From Candidatus Omnitrophota bacterium (GTDB lineage: Bacteria; Omnitrophota; Gorgyraeia; Zapsychrales; Zapsychraceae), in NCBI GenBank assembly GCA_016214285.1, contig JACROV010000078.1, positions 1 through 47,307 of the forward strand: 47,307 nt of DNA, given 5' to 3'. Positions 12,889 to 23,395 of the stretch are shown piece after piece (positions within the stretch are counted from its first letter, which is position 1; every line of letters begins with the position of its first letter). The translations under genes and the position numbers were made by a program. The notes under the pieces were generated by a model that worked only from the letters and a program-made list of their open reading frames with translations, had not been told where the DNA came from and did no database searches.

Positions 12889-15570
12889 ATGGAATTATCC
12901 TCACGCTTTAATTTCAGCGAAGTCGACGCCAAATGGAGCCAGTATTGGGTCGACAACAACCTTTTTCACGCCGAAGTCAATCCTGACAAAAAGCCCTACA
13001 CGGTCGTTATCCCGCCGCCCAATGTGACGGGGATCCTGCACATGGGCCATGCTCTCAACAATACCTTGCAAGATATTATGATCCGCTACAAACGGATGCG
13101 CGGGTTTGAAGCGCTCTGGATGCCGGGCACCGACCATGCGGGCATTGCCACCCAAAATGTCGTTGAGCGCCAGCTTTCCAAAGAAGGCAAGACCCGGCAC
13201 GATCTTAGCCGCGAAGAATTTTTGGAGCGCCTTTGGGCGTGGAAGCGCGAATACGGCGATACGATCATTCATCAATTAAAGAAACTAGGGGCGTCCTGCG
13301 ATTGGCCGCGCGCGCGCTTTACGATGGACGAAGGTTACAGTCAGGCGGTGCGCAGCGTATTTATTCGTTTGTATAAGAAAGGGTTGATCTATCAGGGCGA
13401 GTATATCATCAACTGGTGCCCGCGCTGCCAGACGGCCCTCTCGGATGAAGAGGCTGAACATCGCGAACTGCAGGGCAATTTGTATCATCTGCGTTATCCG
13501 TTCCAGGACGAGCCCGATCAATTTATTGTTGTGGCCACCACCCGTCCGGAAACCATGCTGGGCGACACGGCGGTCGCGGTCAATCCTAAGGACAAACGGT
13601 ACAAAAAATATATCGGCAAGACACTGATATTGCCGTTTGTTAATCGGGAGATCAAAGTGATCAGCGATGAATTCGTCGATTCCAAATTCGGGACCGGGGC
13701 GGTGAAGGTCACGCCGGCGCATGACCCCAATGACTTCGCGATGGGCAAGCGGCACAAGCTGGAATTCGTCAATGTCATGAAACCGGACGGTGTTCTCAAC
13801 CAGCACGCCGGACAGTTTGAGGGGATGGACCGTTTTGAAGCGAGGGAGGCCATTGTTGAGGAATTGGGTCAGCTGAAATTGATCGAGAAAATAGAGCCGC
13901 ATACGCATGCCGTCGGTCATTGTTACCGATGCCACACGGTTGTTGAGCCGTATTTATCGAAACAGTGGTTCGTAAAAATGGAACCTTTGGCCAAGCCTGC
14001 AATTGAAGCGGTGCGTAAAGGTAAAATTAAATTTTATCCGTCCCGGTGGACGAAAGTTTATCTTAACTGGATGGAAAATATCCGTGACTGGTGCATTTCC
14101 CGCCAGATATGGTGGGGGCACCGGATCCCTGTCTGGTATTGTGTCGGCGATGACCACTGCCAGCTCGCCTGCAAAGCTCCTATTGTCTCAGAGACAGTAC
14201 CCGTGGCATGTCCCCATTGCGGTTCAACTAACCTGAAACAGGATGAGGATGTCCTCGATACCTGGTTTTCTTCGTGGCTGTGGCCGTTTGCCACTTTCGG
14301 TTGGCCGGATTCGGGGAAAAAGGACCTCGATTATTTTTATCCGACGGCATCCTTGTTCACGGCTCCGGAGATCATCTTTTTCTGGGTGGCACGCATGATC
14401 ATGGCCGGGAAGGAATTTATGGGCGATATTCCGTTTTCGGATGTGTACATCCACGGCACCGTGCGCGACGCGAAGGGGCGCAAGATGTCCAAGTCGTTGG
14501 GTAATGCCATTGATCCTTTGGAGATCATCAAGGAGTACGGGGCTGACGCGCTGCGGTTTAGCCTGGTCATCAATTCCGGACAGGATCTGTTCATCTCTAA
14601 AGAAAAATTTGAGATCGGCCGCAATTTTGCCAACAAATTGTGGAACGCGTCGCGGCTTGTCCTGATGAATATCAAAGATCCCGATATCGACGTTGATCTG
14701 GGCAAGCTCGATAAAAAGGCGTTGGATCTGCCTTCCCGCTGGATCATCTTCCGTTTTTATGCGACGGCGGAGAAGGTCAGCGCGGCAAACGAGCGGTACC
14801 AGTTCTCGCAGGCGGAATCTTTGCTTTATGAGTTTTTCCGGGGAAATTTCTGCGATTGGTATCTCGAGCTCATCAAGGATCGCTGGCCCGACCCGGCCGT
14901 CCAGAAAATTGCTTTCGGGATACTGCGTGACACATTGAAGATCATGCACCCTTTTATGCCATTTGTCACCGAGGAGTTGTGGGAGAAGATCAGTAAAGAG
15001 AAGGGACCTTTATGCCGCCAGAGCTGGCCGGTTGTTTCCAGGAAATTGATCGATAAAAACGCGGACAAAGAAATGCAGACGCTGATGGCGCTTGTGGCGG
15101 CCATCCGCAATGTCCGTTCCCAATGGAATGTTAATCCGGCAGAACAGATCGAATGCCGTTTGATAACAGTGTCTACGAAAGACGCCGTTTTGATCGAAGA
15201 AAATACGGCCGTTCTGAAACAAATGGCGCGGCTGGGGAATGCCCGGATTGAGCCTGCCCGGATTGTTGGCCCCGCTACCGGCGGGGCCAAGAATTCTGAC
15301 ACGGTCAAAAACGCCGTCACGGTCCTGGTCGGAAATATCAAGTGCGTCATTCCGCTGGGTGGGGTCATCGACGTGGATAAAGAGAAAAAGAAGATCCTCG
15401 GCCAAGTCCAGGAACAGGAAAAGGCGCTTGACGGCTTGGCGCAGCGGCTCAAGAACAAGGAGTTTTTGAAGAAAGCCCCGGCGGAGATCGTGGCCAAAGA
15501 AAAAGAGCGGTTAACGTCGTTAAATGCCAGAGTGACGGAATTAAGGCTGGTCATTGCCAGTCTGGAATAA
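12889..15570 (+). CDS. valS: Valyl-tRNA synthetase
   Basis: PPPNVTGILHMGHALNNTLQD (HIGH), GRKMSKSLGNAIDPLE (KMSKS), WFSSWLWPF, C-terminal coiled coil. Confidence 0.97.
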   Translation: MELSSRFNFSEVDAKWSQYWVDNNLFHAEVNPDKKPYTVVIPPPNVTGILHMGHALNNTLQDIMIRYKRMRGFEALWMPGTDHAGIATQNVVERQLSKEGKTRHDLSREEFLERLWAWKREYGDTIIHQLKKLGASCDWPRARFTMDEGYSQAVRSVFIRLYKKGLIYQGEYIINWCPRCQTALSDEEAEHRELQGNLYHLRYPFQDEPDQFIVVATTRPETMLGDTAVAVNPKDKRYKKYIGKTLILPFVNREIKVISDEFVDSKFGTGAVKVTPAHDPNDFAMGKRHKLEFVNVMKPDGVLNQHAGQFEGMDRFEAREAIVEELGQLKLIEKIEPHTHAVGHCYRCHTVVEPYLSKQWFVKMEPLAKPAIEAVRKGKIKFYPSRWTKVYLNWMENIRDWCISRQIWWGHRIPVWYCVGDDHCQLACKAPIVSETVPVACPHCGSTNLKQDEDVLDTWFSSWLWPFATFGWPDSGKKDLDYFYPTASLFTAPEIIFFWVARMIMAGKEFMGDIPFSDVYIHGTVRDAKGRKMSKSLGNAIDPLEIIKEYGADALRFSLVINSGQDLFISKEKFEIGRNFANKLWNASRLVLMNIKDPDIDVDLGKLDKKALDLPSRWIIFRFYATAEKVSAANERYQFSQAESLLYEFFRGNFCDWYLELIKDRWPDPAVQKIAFGILRDTLKIMHPFMPFVTEELWEKISKEKGPLCRQSWPVVSRKLIDKNADKEMQTLMALVAAIRNVRSQWNVNPAEQIECRLITVSTKDAVLIEENTAVLKQMARLGNARIEPARIVGPATGGAKNSDTVKNAVTVLVGNIKCVIPLGGVIDVDKEKKKILGQVQEQEKALDGLAQRLKNKEFLKKAPAEIVAKEKERLTSLNARVTELRLVIASLE

Positions 15571-15576
15571 TCTTGT

Positions 15577-16437
15577 ATGCGCGCTTCCGGTGTTCCTCAA
15601 TTCGATTCGATCATTCGCAAAGCTCTTGAAGAAGATCGTGTCCGGCATGATGTCACGACGCAACGCCTTATTGGGCCTTCGGAGGCATCATCCGCCCGGA
15701 TCGTTGTTAAGGAAAAAGCCGTTGTTTGCGGCTTGGCCGTTGTCCGGCAGGTCTTTCAGGAACTGGATAAAAAAGTTCGGTGTGTTTTTTTATGTCCCGA
15801 AGGCAGGGAGGCAGGGAAGAATGCGACCGTTTTGACCGTTCAGGGGAAAACCAGGGCGCTTCTGGCGGGGGAGAGGACGGCGCTTAATTTTTTAGGTTAT
15901 CTTTCGGGGATCGCGACCAATGCTCGCCGGTACGTCCGGGCGGTTTTACCGTACAAAGTTGCCATTCTGGATACGCGTAAAACAACGCCGACTTTACGGG
16001 AATTGGAGAAATACGCGGTGCGCTGTGGCGGAGCAGAAAATCACCGCTCCGATCTGGAAGACATGGTCCTTGTGAAAGATAATCATCGCTGGGCTTGCCG
16101 CCGCATGAGTGTTGCGCAGATGGTTAAACGTCTTCGAAAAGGAACCACGAAAGTGATAGAATTCGAGGTCGATACTTTGGCTCAATTTGAGCAGGCGCTG
16201 GCCGCGGGGGTCGATATTATCTTGCTGGATAACATGAATTGCGTTCAAATGAAAAAGGCGGTAACATTGAGAAATAAGAATGGAAAATGGCGACGGCCGC
16301 TTCTGGAGGCCTCCGGCGGCATTACGCTTAAGAATATAGAACAGGTTGCCCGAACGGGTGTTGACCGTATTTCCGTCGGGGCGTTAACGCATTCCCGCAG
16401 ATCCATCGATGTTTCTATGGAGTTCATTGAGGAATAA
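15577..16437 (+). CDS. nadC: Nicotinate-nucleotide pyrophosphorylase (carboxylating)
   Basis: ERTALNFLGYLSGIAT, DTRKTTPTLRELEKYAVRCGG, EFEVDTLAQ, LLDNM, LEASGGI. Confidence 0.95.
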   Translation: MRASGVPQFDSIIRKALEEDRVRHDVTTQRLIGPSEASSARIVVKEKAVVCGLAVVRQVFQELDKKVRCVFLCPEGREAGKNATVLTVQGKTRALLAGERTALNFLGYLSGIATNARRYVRAVLPYKVAILDTRKTTPTLRELEKYAVRCGGAENHRSDLEDMVLVKDNHRWACRRMSVAQMVKRLRKGTTKVIEFEVDTLAQFEQALAAGVDIILLDNMNCVQMKKAVTLRNKNGKWRRPLLEASGGITLKNIEQVARTGVDRISVGALTHSRRSIDVSMEFIEE

Positions 16438-16441
16438 TATT

Positions 16442-17119
16442 ATGAAGCGGATCCAGGCCGGTGTCCTTATCATTTTTGTTTTGTCAGCGGTTTGTCCGTC
16501 GGTGCCGCAGGCGCATGGTCAGGATGGCCTTGCCGGGCAACCTATTTTTGACGATCAACAGCTCCTTGAGGGTTACGCGCAGAAGTACGCTGATCTCTCC
16601 AAGGACATTATCCTCGAAATGATCATGGATGACACGCTCAATTCTTATCAGATCGCCGCGGCCGTGCGGGTATTCAAGGAACGTTACAGCGGGGAAGTCG
16701 TCTCAAGGGAAAAAAGCCGGGGGGAGCGTATTTTAGTGCGACGGCTCAAGTTGACGGAGTCACCCTTCGTGGAAGTGGAGATCATGCACACTCTCTGTCT
16801 AATGGACCATTACCGTTATTTTCAGTCGATGGTCCCCGCGCTGATCCAGAAGCTTAACCATTATAACGCCGCCGTCAATGAGATCGTTTTTAACAGCCTC
16901 AATGATATTATCGGTCCCAACAATAAACGCGCGCGGGAGGCGCGGATCGTTTTTAGCACGATCCGCAAGATGTTGTTTTTGTCCCGCAACCGTTTGGTCA
17001 ACGTCACCGAACCCGACGAGAAACTGGCGAGAAAGTTAAAATTGTTGCGCTGGGCGATCAAAGTGCTCGGCCGCCAGGAACTCAACCGGCTGCCGGCGGA
17101 AGTCATTAATCTGCTCTGA
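16442..17119 (+). CDS. Hypothetical exported protein
   Basis: Signal-peptide-like N-terminus MKRIQAGVLIIFVLSAVCPSVPQAHG; ORF starts 16409 in the track, start at 16442 preferred. Confidence 0.7.
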   Translation: MKRIQAGVLIIFVLSAVCPSVPQAHGQDGLAGQPIFDDQQLLEGYAQKYADLSKDIILEMIMDDTLNSYQIAAAVRVFKERYSGEVVSREKSRGERILVRRLKLTESPFVEVEIMHTLCLMDHYRYFQSMVPALIQKLNHYNAAVNEIVFNSLNDIIGPNNKRAREARIVFSTIRKMLFLSRNRLVNVTEPDEKLARKLKLLRWAIKVLGRQELNRLPAEVINLL

Positions 17120-17121
17120 AG

Positions 17122-18969
17122 ATGAAAACCAGCCGTCAAACATGGATCCTCTTCGCGGGTTTATCCACCTTAAGTTTCATTCTTTGGTTGTGGTTAAGTT
17201 ATCCTCAACTGGAATTCGTCAATCTTTCCGTTGGCCGCGCGAAGGCCGCGGGAATTGCCCGGGAATATCTGCGCGCGCGCCAGGAAGACCCGGCGCGTTT
17301 TCGGATGGCAGTTGTTTTTTCTTCAGATGAGGAGGCCGATCGCTATTTGCAGCATAGCGTTGGTTTTGCTGAGCTTATTCAGTTTGTCCAAAAATATGAT
17401 TTCGATTTGTTCTTCTGGGTGGTCCGTTTTTACCGGGAGAATGAAAAGGAGGCGTATAAAGCTTTTGTCAGCTCGGCAACCGGCGGGATCATCGGCTTTC
17501 AGCACACGATCGATGACAGCGCGGCGCGGGAACCTTTAGAAAGGGAGGAGGCACGGCGTAAGGCTGTCGAATTTTTACGGAAAAGATTTCAATTTAACCC
17601 GGAGCTCTATACCGTCAAGGGCGATCTTGAAACTGTCCACGATAACCGGTCGGATTTTTCGTTCAGCTGGCAAAGAAAAGACGTCCACATCCCCTGGAGT
17701 CGGGAGGAGCCTAGCGGCGGGACCGGAAAATTGCTTATCGGCGCAAAAGTATCAGGCCAGGAGACCCTCACGTTCTACAAGAACACGTTTTCCATCCCGG
17801 ACCAGTTCAACCGTTATCTTGCTCGCGTCCAGGACACGGGAAAGATCCTTTCGCAGGCAGTATATGTCCTTGGTCTGGCGCTTTTTACATCAGCCGTTTT
17901 TTTCATGATTGTCCGCCGCAACCATCTGGCCACCCATACGACCAAACGGTTTTACATCGGCCTTATGGCTTTTTCATTCGTCTTATCCCTATTGGCTGTC
18001 CTCAACCAGTGGCAAAGCGTTTTGTTCGATTATGACACAACAGGTGATTTCCGGGTTTATATCGGGCAGTTAACGATGCAAACCTTGATTACTGCCCTGT
18101 TTGTAAGTGCCGCAGTTATCATGCCTGGATTAGCTGGAGAAGCTCTTCATTACCAAGCTTTCAAAGAAAAACCTGAAGGATCTTTTTTGTATTATCTGCA
18201 TTCGACTTTTTTTTCACGGGAAGTGGCGAAAGCTATTTCCCTGGGGTACGGCGTCTGGATAGTAATGTTAGGCATACAATCAGTTGTTATCGCGTTGGGC
18301 CAGCGATATGCCGGGGTGTGGGTGGAACATACGTGGATGAATAGTCTTTCTACGGCATATTGGCCGTTTTTTGTGGCCTTTACTTTGGGATTCAAGGCAA
18401 GTATAACCGAGGAGTTGATGTTCCGGATGTTTGCGATCAGCTTCGGGAAGAAAATACTCGGCAATACTATGGCCGCCGTTATTCTTGCGTCGTTGTTATG
18501 GGGGTTCAGCCATAGCAATTATCCGGTTTTTCCGATGTGGTTCCGTGGTGTCGAGGTCACCTGTTTGGGGTTATTTCTGTCATGGGCGTATCTGCGTTTC
18601 GGTATCATCCCGGTCATTGTCGGCCACTATCTCTTCGATGTGTTCTGGAATTGCGCGGAATATATATTCGGCGTTACTAACCCGTTTTATTTCGCGAGTT
18701 CTTTACTGATCCTTCTTCTGCCTTGCCTGTGGGCAGTCGTTGTATTTATTTTAAATAAAAAAGTGGAACTTCGGCCAATGCGCTGGCGCATGACCAAGCA
18801 CCAATTTTACAACCTCGAAGTGTTAAAGACGTTTTTCCGCCAGCATCCTGAAGAGACCTGTGGAAAACCGCCGCAACAAATTGTTGATGAGATTTCCGGT
18901 CATGGGTGGGACCCTGCGGTCGTGGAGGCAGCCCTGGAAGATGCGGGAATTCGGGCGCCTAAAACATAG
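17122..18969 (+). CDS. CPBP-family intramembrane metalloprotease
   Basis: EELMFRMFAI, WGFSHSNYP, VIVGHYLFDVFWN motifs; multiple TM helices. Confidence 0.85.
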   Translation: MKTSRQTWILFAGLSTLSFILWLWLSYPQLEFVNLSVGRAKAAGIAREYLRARQEDPARFRMAVVFSSDEEADRYLQHSVGFAELIQFVQKYDFDLFFWVVRFYRENEKEAYKAFVSSATGGIIGFQHTIDDSAAREPLEREEARRKAVEFLRKRFQFNPELYTVKGDLETVHDNRSDFSFSWQRKDVHIPWSREEPSGGTGKLLIGAKVSGQETLTFYKNTFSIPDQFNRYLARVQDTGKILSQAVYVLGLALFTSAVFFMIVRRNHLATHTTKRFYIGLMAFSFVLSLLAVLNQWQSVLFDYDTTGDFRVYIGQLTMQTLITALFVSAAVIMPGLAGEALHYQAFKEKPEGSFLYYLHSTFFSREVAKAISLGYGVWIVMLGIQSVVIALGQRYAGVWVEHTWMNSLSTAYWPFFVAFTLGFKASITEELMFRMFAISFGKKILGNTMAAVILASLLWGFSHSNYPVFPMWFRGVEVTCLGLFLSWAYLRFGIIPVIVGHYLFDVFWNCAEYIFGVTNPFYFASSLLILLLPCLWAVVVFILNKKVELRPMRWRMTKHQFYNLEVLKTFFRQHPEETCGKPPQQIVDEISGHGWDPAVVEAALEDAGIRAPKT

Positions 18970-18992
18970 ATCGGTATTTGCCGACATTATTC

Positions 18993-19045
18993 TTGCGCAA
19001 ATCGGATTCTTTGGTATACTACACCAAATAGTAAAATTTTACTAT
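18993..19045 (+). promoter_or_regulatory. Promoter plus 18-bp perfect palindrome upstream of Mo-hydroxylase operon
   Basis: TTGCGC-N16-TATACT (18993-19020) followed by ATAGTAAAATTTTACTAT (19028-19045). Confidence 0.6.
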
Positions 19046-19065
19046 ATTTCGACTGTCAGAGAACT

Positions 19066-19917
19066 ATGCTTTTAAAACCCTTTAACTTCCATACTCCCAA
19101 CAGTTTAGAATCTGCCCTTCAGGCCTACGGGAGTCTGCAGGACGTCAAATTGCAGGCAGGCGGGACCTTTTTGTTTAATAGTTTGAAGACAATGAAGCGA
19201 AAAGGCGCCAAAACCCCGCAAAATATCATCAGCCTGGCGCATATTCCGGAACTGAAAGGTATAGAGGATCAGGGGGAATACCTTTTGGTCAAGTCCATGA
19301 CCAACATCGATGAGATCTATGATTCGCCGTTGTTGACCGACAATGTGGCTGTCTTGAGAGCGGCGGCAAAGAACATTTCATCGCAGTTGATCCGTAATAT
19401 GGCCACTTTGGGTGGAAATCTGACGTGCCGCTACACCTGGACTGAAATGCCGGCGGTCATGATCGCCTTACGGGCCCGGATGCATTTTATAGGCGCTGAT
19501 GGCAAGGAAGAGATCGTCCCAGCCGAAGAATTTTTCAAGAACGCCGCCAAGACAGATAAAATCCTTACCCATGTGAGCATTAAGAAGGACAGGGATGTTT
19601 CGTTTGCTTATTCCCGCGCGAAAAAAACACCGTACGTTGATATTCCGTTATTGTCCTTGTGTATCACCACCCGATTCGTTAAAGGAAAGTTTTCGCAGAC
19701 GATCGTGGCCGTTAATAATTGTGTCGCCTTCGCGCAAAGGGATCGCAGGCTTGAAGAATTCCTCAATGGAAAGAGCGTCGATAAAACTCTCGCGGAAACG
19801 GCCCTGGAGCATCTTGATGGATCCATCTATGACGCGCGCAGTACCGACTATAAAAAGCATATGTTTCGCGTAGGGATAGGGCAGGCCTTGCGTGATCTGG
19901 AGGGAAACAAACGATGA
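19066..19917 (+). CDS. Xanthine dehydrogenase family, FAD-binding subunit
   Basis: LQAGGTFLFNSLK, IRNMATLGGNLTCRYTW. Confidence 0.9.
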   Translation: MLLKPFNFHTPNSLESALQAYGSLQDVKLQAGGTFLFNSLKTMKRKGAKTPQNIISLAHIPELKGIEDQGEYLLVKSMTNIDEIYDSPLLTDNVAVLRAAAKNISSQLIRNMATLGGNLTCRYTWTEMPAVMIALRARMHFIGADGKEEIVPAEEFFKNAAKTDKILTHVSIKKDRDVSFAYSRAKKTPYVDIPLLSLCITTRFVKGKFSQTIVAVNNCVAFAQRDRRLEEFLNGKSVDKTLAETALEHLDGSIYDARSTDYKKHMFRVGIGQALRDLEGNKR

Positions 19918-20384
19918 CGACACTGAACATCAATAAAAAAGAATACCAGCTTGATCTAAAGGGGCATGAGACGCTTCTGGAGGTCTTACGCGATCGTCTG
20001 GGCATGACCGGCACCAAGACCGCGTGCGAAGAATCCGAATGCGGGACGTGCACGGTGGTCATGGGCGGCAAGGCGGTCCTCTCCTGTATTACCTTGGCGG
20101 CAGATTGCGTTGGCAGGGAGATCACGACCATTGAAGGTTTGGCCGACGCAGAGCAGCTGCATCCCGTTCAGCAGGCGTTCATCGACCATGGCGCCGTGCA
20201 ATGCGGGTTTTGTATCCCCGGGATGATCATGTCGGCCAAGGCTCTATTGGATAAGAATCCCGAGCCGATCAGGGAAGAGATCGAATATGGTTTGGATGGG
20301 AATCTCTGCCGCTGCGGGTGTTATTTAAAGATCTTTGACGCGATCCGCGACGCGGGCCAGAGGATGAAAGCAGTGAAGAATTAA
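19914..20384 (+). CDS. Xanthine dehydrogenase family, 2Fe-2S subunit
   Basis: CEESECGTCTVVMGGKAVLSC and CGFCIPGM ... NLCRCGCY cluster ligands. Confidence 0.96.
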   Translation: MTTLNINKKEYQLDLKGHETLLEVLRDRLGMTGTKTACEESECGTCTVVMGGKAVLSCITLAADCVGREITTIEGLADAEQLHPVQQAFIDHGAVQCGFCIPGMIMSAKALLDKNPEPIREEIEYGLDGNLCRCGCYLKIFDAIRDAGQRMKAVKN

Positions 20385-20385
20385 T

Positions 20386-22737
20386 ATGGTTCCCTCGGTT
20401 AAAAAAACATTTTTGAAGGAATATGTCGACCCCGTTGGCAAAAGCGTTCCGCGCATTGACGGCAGGGGGATTGTCACGGGCCAGACCAAATACGCCTTTG
20501 ACGTCAGCTTCCCGAACATGCTCGTTGGTAAAATGATCCGTAGTCCGCATCCGCACGCGCGGATCATCAGTATCGATACTTCCAAGGCTGAAAAACTCCC
20601 CGGCGTGCGCGCCGTCATCACGGCCAAAGATACCAGCAATATCAAGTTTGGTTCCAATGAATATTTCTTCCCGCATACCGTTGACCAGATGGCGATCGAG
20701 GCTGAAAAAGTACGTTATGTCGGCGATGAGCTTGGAGCCGTCGCCGCTGTTGATGAAGAAACCGCACTGGAGGCATTAGGCCTGATCGACGTCCAGTATG
20801 AGATCCTTCCGGCCGTTTTTGACGTTCGGGAAGCCATGAAGCCGGGCGCCCCGCAGATCCACGAATCGCTTAACAATATCGCCGTTATTTTGCCGGTCAA
20901 TTTCGGGAATCCCGACCGGGCCTTAAAGGAAGCGGATTACGTCCGTGAAGATCTGTTTTTCGCGCCGGCCGCGCATATGGCCGCTTTAGAGCCCCATGTC
21001 TGCGTCGGGCAATGGGAAACATTCTCCAGCAAGGTAACGTTGTGGGCTTCCAGCCAGGCGCCTTTTAAATGCCGTGAAGCCTTGGCCAAAACCCTTCAAC
21101 TGGATCTTAACGACGTGCGTGTCATCAAAATGGCGGTAGGGGGGGGATTTGGCGGGAAACTGGAAATGCTTCCGATGGATTTTTCCGCTTGCTTATTATC
21201 GAAAAAGGCCGGCGGATTGCCGGTCAAGATCTGCTGCAATCGTGAAGAAGAATTCCTGGCTACCCGGCGTAAACACAGCATGATCTATAAAATTAAATCC
21301 GGCGTCAAGAAAGATGGGACATTGGTCGCCATTACCGGGGAAGTCATCGCCGACGGCGGCGCTTATTGCAGTTACGGCCCGACGGTTTTGGCCGCGGCCA
21401 TTATGCGCATCTTTATGCTGTATAAGATCCAGCATTTCCGGATGACCGGTTATCGCGTTTATACCAATACTCCGATCAGCGGCGCGATGCGAGGATTCGG
21501 CGGCGTGCAAGCCGGATTTGCCATCGAATCCCATATGGATATGCTCGCCGAAGCCATTGGCATGGATCCGGTTGAATTCCGTTTGAAAAATATTACCACA
21601 CCCAATATGGTGACGATCAATAAAATGGTATTAACCACCAATGGTCTTAAAGAATGCATTGAAAAAGCTATCGCCTCCTGCCGCTGGTATGAAAAACATG
21701 GAAAACAGAAGCATCTTTGCCGCGGTATCGGCATCGGTATTGCCGCTGATGTTATGGGTTCCAAGATGTATAAATCGCATGAATCCGCCGGGTCGATCGT
21801 CAAAGTCGAAGAGGATGGGTCTGTGTATTTATTTACCGGCGCCGCGGATACGGGCCAGGGATCGAATACCGCGCTTTCCCAGATCGCCGCGCAGGAATTG
21901 GGGGTCAGCTACAGCCGGATCCGGTGTAAATCCGGAGACACGGAGATCACGCCGTTTGACACGGGAAGCTTCGCCAGCCGTGTAACGTTTATCTCCGGCA
22001 ACGCGACGCTTCTCGCCGCGCGCGATGCTAAAGATCAAATTCTAGCCATTGTCGCGGAAGAGTTAAAACTGAACATTGATGATCTGGACATTAAAGCTGA
22101 AGAAGTCATTAAAATTAAAGATAAATCTGTTCTTATGAGTTTCGATAAGGCGCTGGAACTTTGTTACGCGTTCAAGCACGGGAAGCAAATTATTGGACGA
22201 GGAAGTTACAACCCCAAGACGACACCCATTGACTTCAGGACCGGCGAAGGAAATGTTTCGGGCAGCTATGGATTCGAAGCGCAGATCGCGGAAGTGGAAG
22301 TTAACAAAGAAACCGGAGAAGTCAATATTCTCAAGCTATGGGACGCGCATGATATCGGGAAAGCCATCAATCCCCAATCCGTCGAGGGACAGATCGAAGG
22401 ATCGTTGGCGATGGGGTTAGGTTACACATTCATGGAGAACCTGCGTTTTGATAATAAAGGCCGTCCGGCCAATGGAAACTTCGCGAACTACCGGCTCCCC
22501 AGATCGATCGGGACACCGCCTATTGAATGCATTATGGTCGAAACCGATGACCCTAATGGTCCTTTTGGGGCCAAGGGAATGGGGGAAGCCGCGTTGTTGC
22601 CGACTTCCGCGGCGATCGCCAACGCGATCTATGACGCGGTCGGTATCCGGCTTAAAGAACTGCCATTCACTCCCGACAAGATCATCAAAGCGCTCAAAGA
22701 AAAAGAGCAGCCTGGATCCCTCCCAAAGGGAGCCTAA
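20386..22737 (+). CDS. Xanthine dehydrogenase family, molybdopterin-binding subunit
   Basis: GGGFGGKLEM, ISGAMRGFGGVQAGFAIE, TGAADTGQGSNT, GAKGMGEAALLPTSAAIANAI. Confidence 0.95.
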   Translation: MVPSVKKTFLKEYVDPVGKSVPRIDGRGIVTGQTKYAFDVSFPNMLVGKMIRSPHPHARIISIDTSKAEKLPGVRAVITAKDTSNIKFGSNEYFFPHTVDQMAIEAEKVRYVGDELGAVAAVDEETALEALGLIDVQYEILPAVFDVREAMKPGAPQIHESLNNIAVILPVNFGNPDRALKEADYVREDLFFAPAAHMAALEPHVCVGQWETFSSKVTLWASSQAPFKCREALAKTLQLDLNDVRVIKMAVGGGFGGKLEMLPMDFSACLLSKKAGGLPVKICCNREEEFLATRRKHSMIYKIKSGVKKDGTLVAITGEVIADGGAYCSYGPTVLAAAIMRIFMLYKIQHFRMTGYRVYTNTPISGAMRGFGGVQAGFAIESHMDMLAEAIGMDPVEFRLKNITTPNMVTINKMVLTTNGLKECIEKAIASCRWYEKHGKQKHLCRGIGIGIAADVMGSKMYKSHESAGSIVKVEEDGSVYLFTGAADTGQGSNTALSQIAAQELGVSYSRIRCKSGDTEITPFDTGSFASRVTFISGNATLLAARDAKDQILAIVAEELKLNIDDLDIKAEEVIKIKDKSVLMSFDKALELCYAFKHGKQIIGRGSYNPKTTPIDFRTGEGNVSGSYGFEAQIAEVEVNKETGEVNILKLWDAHDIGKAINPQSVEGQIEGSLAMGLGYTFMENLRFDNKGRPANGNFANYRLPRSIGTPPIECIMVETDDPNGPFGAKGMGEAALLPTSAAIANAIYDAVGIRLKELPFTPDKIIKALKEKEQPGSLPKGA

Positions 22738-22755
22738 CGGCAAACCACAGCCTCT

Positions 22756-23349
22756 TCACGTTAATTCCGCTTTCAGCTGTTCAAATTCCTCTTTTGTATC
22801 AAAACTTTGGATGACACCTGGGTCATCGACGGGCAGGACAGCCACCTCGTCTATGTGACGATGAATGACCGTATTGACCCCCAAAATATCTTCAAGGTTC
22901 TGGAATTCGTTTTTCAGTTGGATATTAAAGATGGGAGGGTGGCCTTTTCTGTCGTCATAGGAGGGGATGAGCGCCACGGGCTTTTTTTCGTCAAAATAGG
23001 TTATTAACCTATCGATGGTTTCTTTTTTAATGAGGGGGTAGTCGACCGGAAAGAGGAGGACACCCGTTGTCGGCGCGACGACTTCTTTTATGCCGCATTT
23101 GAATGAAGAAGTTTGTCCAAATTTATAATCTTTGTTATAGACAACCTTTATCTTTCTGTGCTTAAATAGGAAAGGTTTTATTTGTTCGGCGCCGTGTCCC
23201 AGAACAATAATGATCTCATGGAGTTGTGTCGCAAGAAGCAATTCCTGCAGATCCTCGATGAGCGTCTGGCGATCAAACCGGGCAAGGGCCTTGGGAGAAC
23301 CAAAGCGGCTGCTGAAACCCGCGGATAATAACAGGCATGAGATCATCAC
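22756..23349 (-). CDS. MocA/MobA-like molybdenum cofactor nucleotidyltransferase
   Basis: CLLLSAGFSSRFGSPKALARFDRQTL, LLFPVDYPLI. Confidence 0.85.
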   Translation of the reverse strand: MMISCLLLSAGFSSRFGSPKALARFDRQTLIEDLQELLLATQLHEIIIVLGHGAEQIKPFLFKHRKIKVVYNKDYKFGQTSSFKCGIKEVVAPTTGVLLFPVDYPLIKKETIDRLITYFDEKKPVALIPSYDDRKGHPPIFNIQLKNEFQNLEDILGVNTVIHRHIDEVAVLPVDDPGVIQSFDTKEEFEQLKAELT

Positions 23350-23395
23350 ATAAAATTATAGACATCATTTTGACGGTGTCAATCAGGAATATCCA

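Noticed and set aside
20386-22737. Aerobic CO dehydrogenase large subunit
   Set aside because: Lacks the AYxCSFR active-site motif; has ISGAMRGFGG typical of other xanthine oxidase family members.
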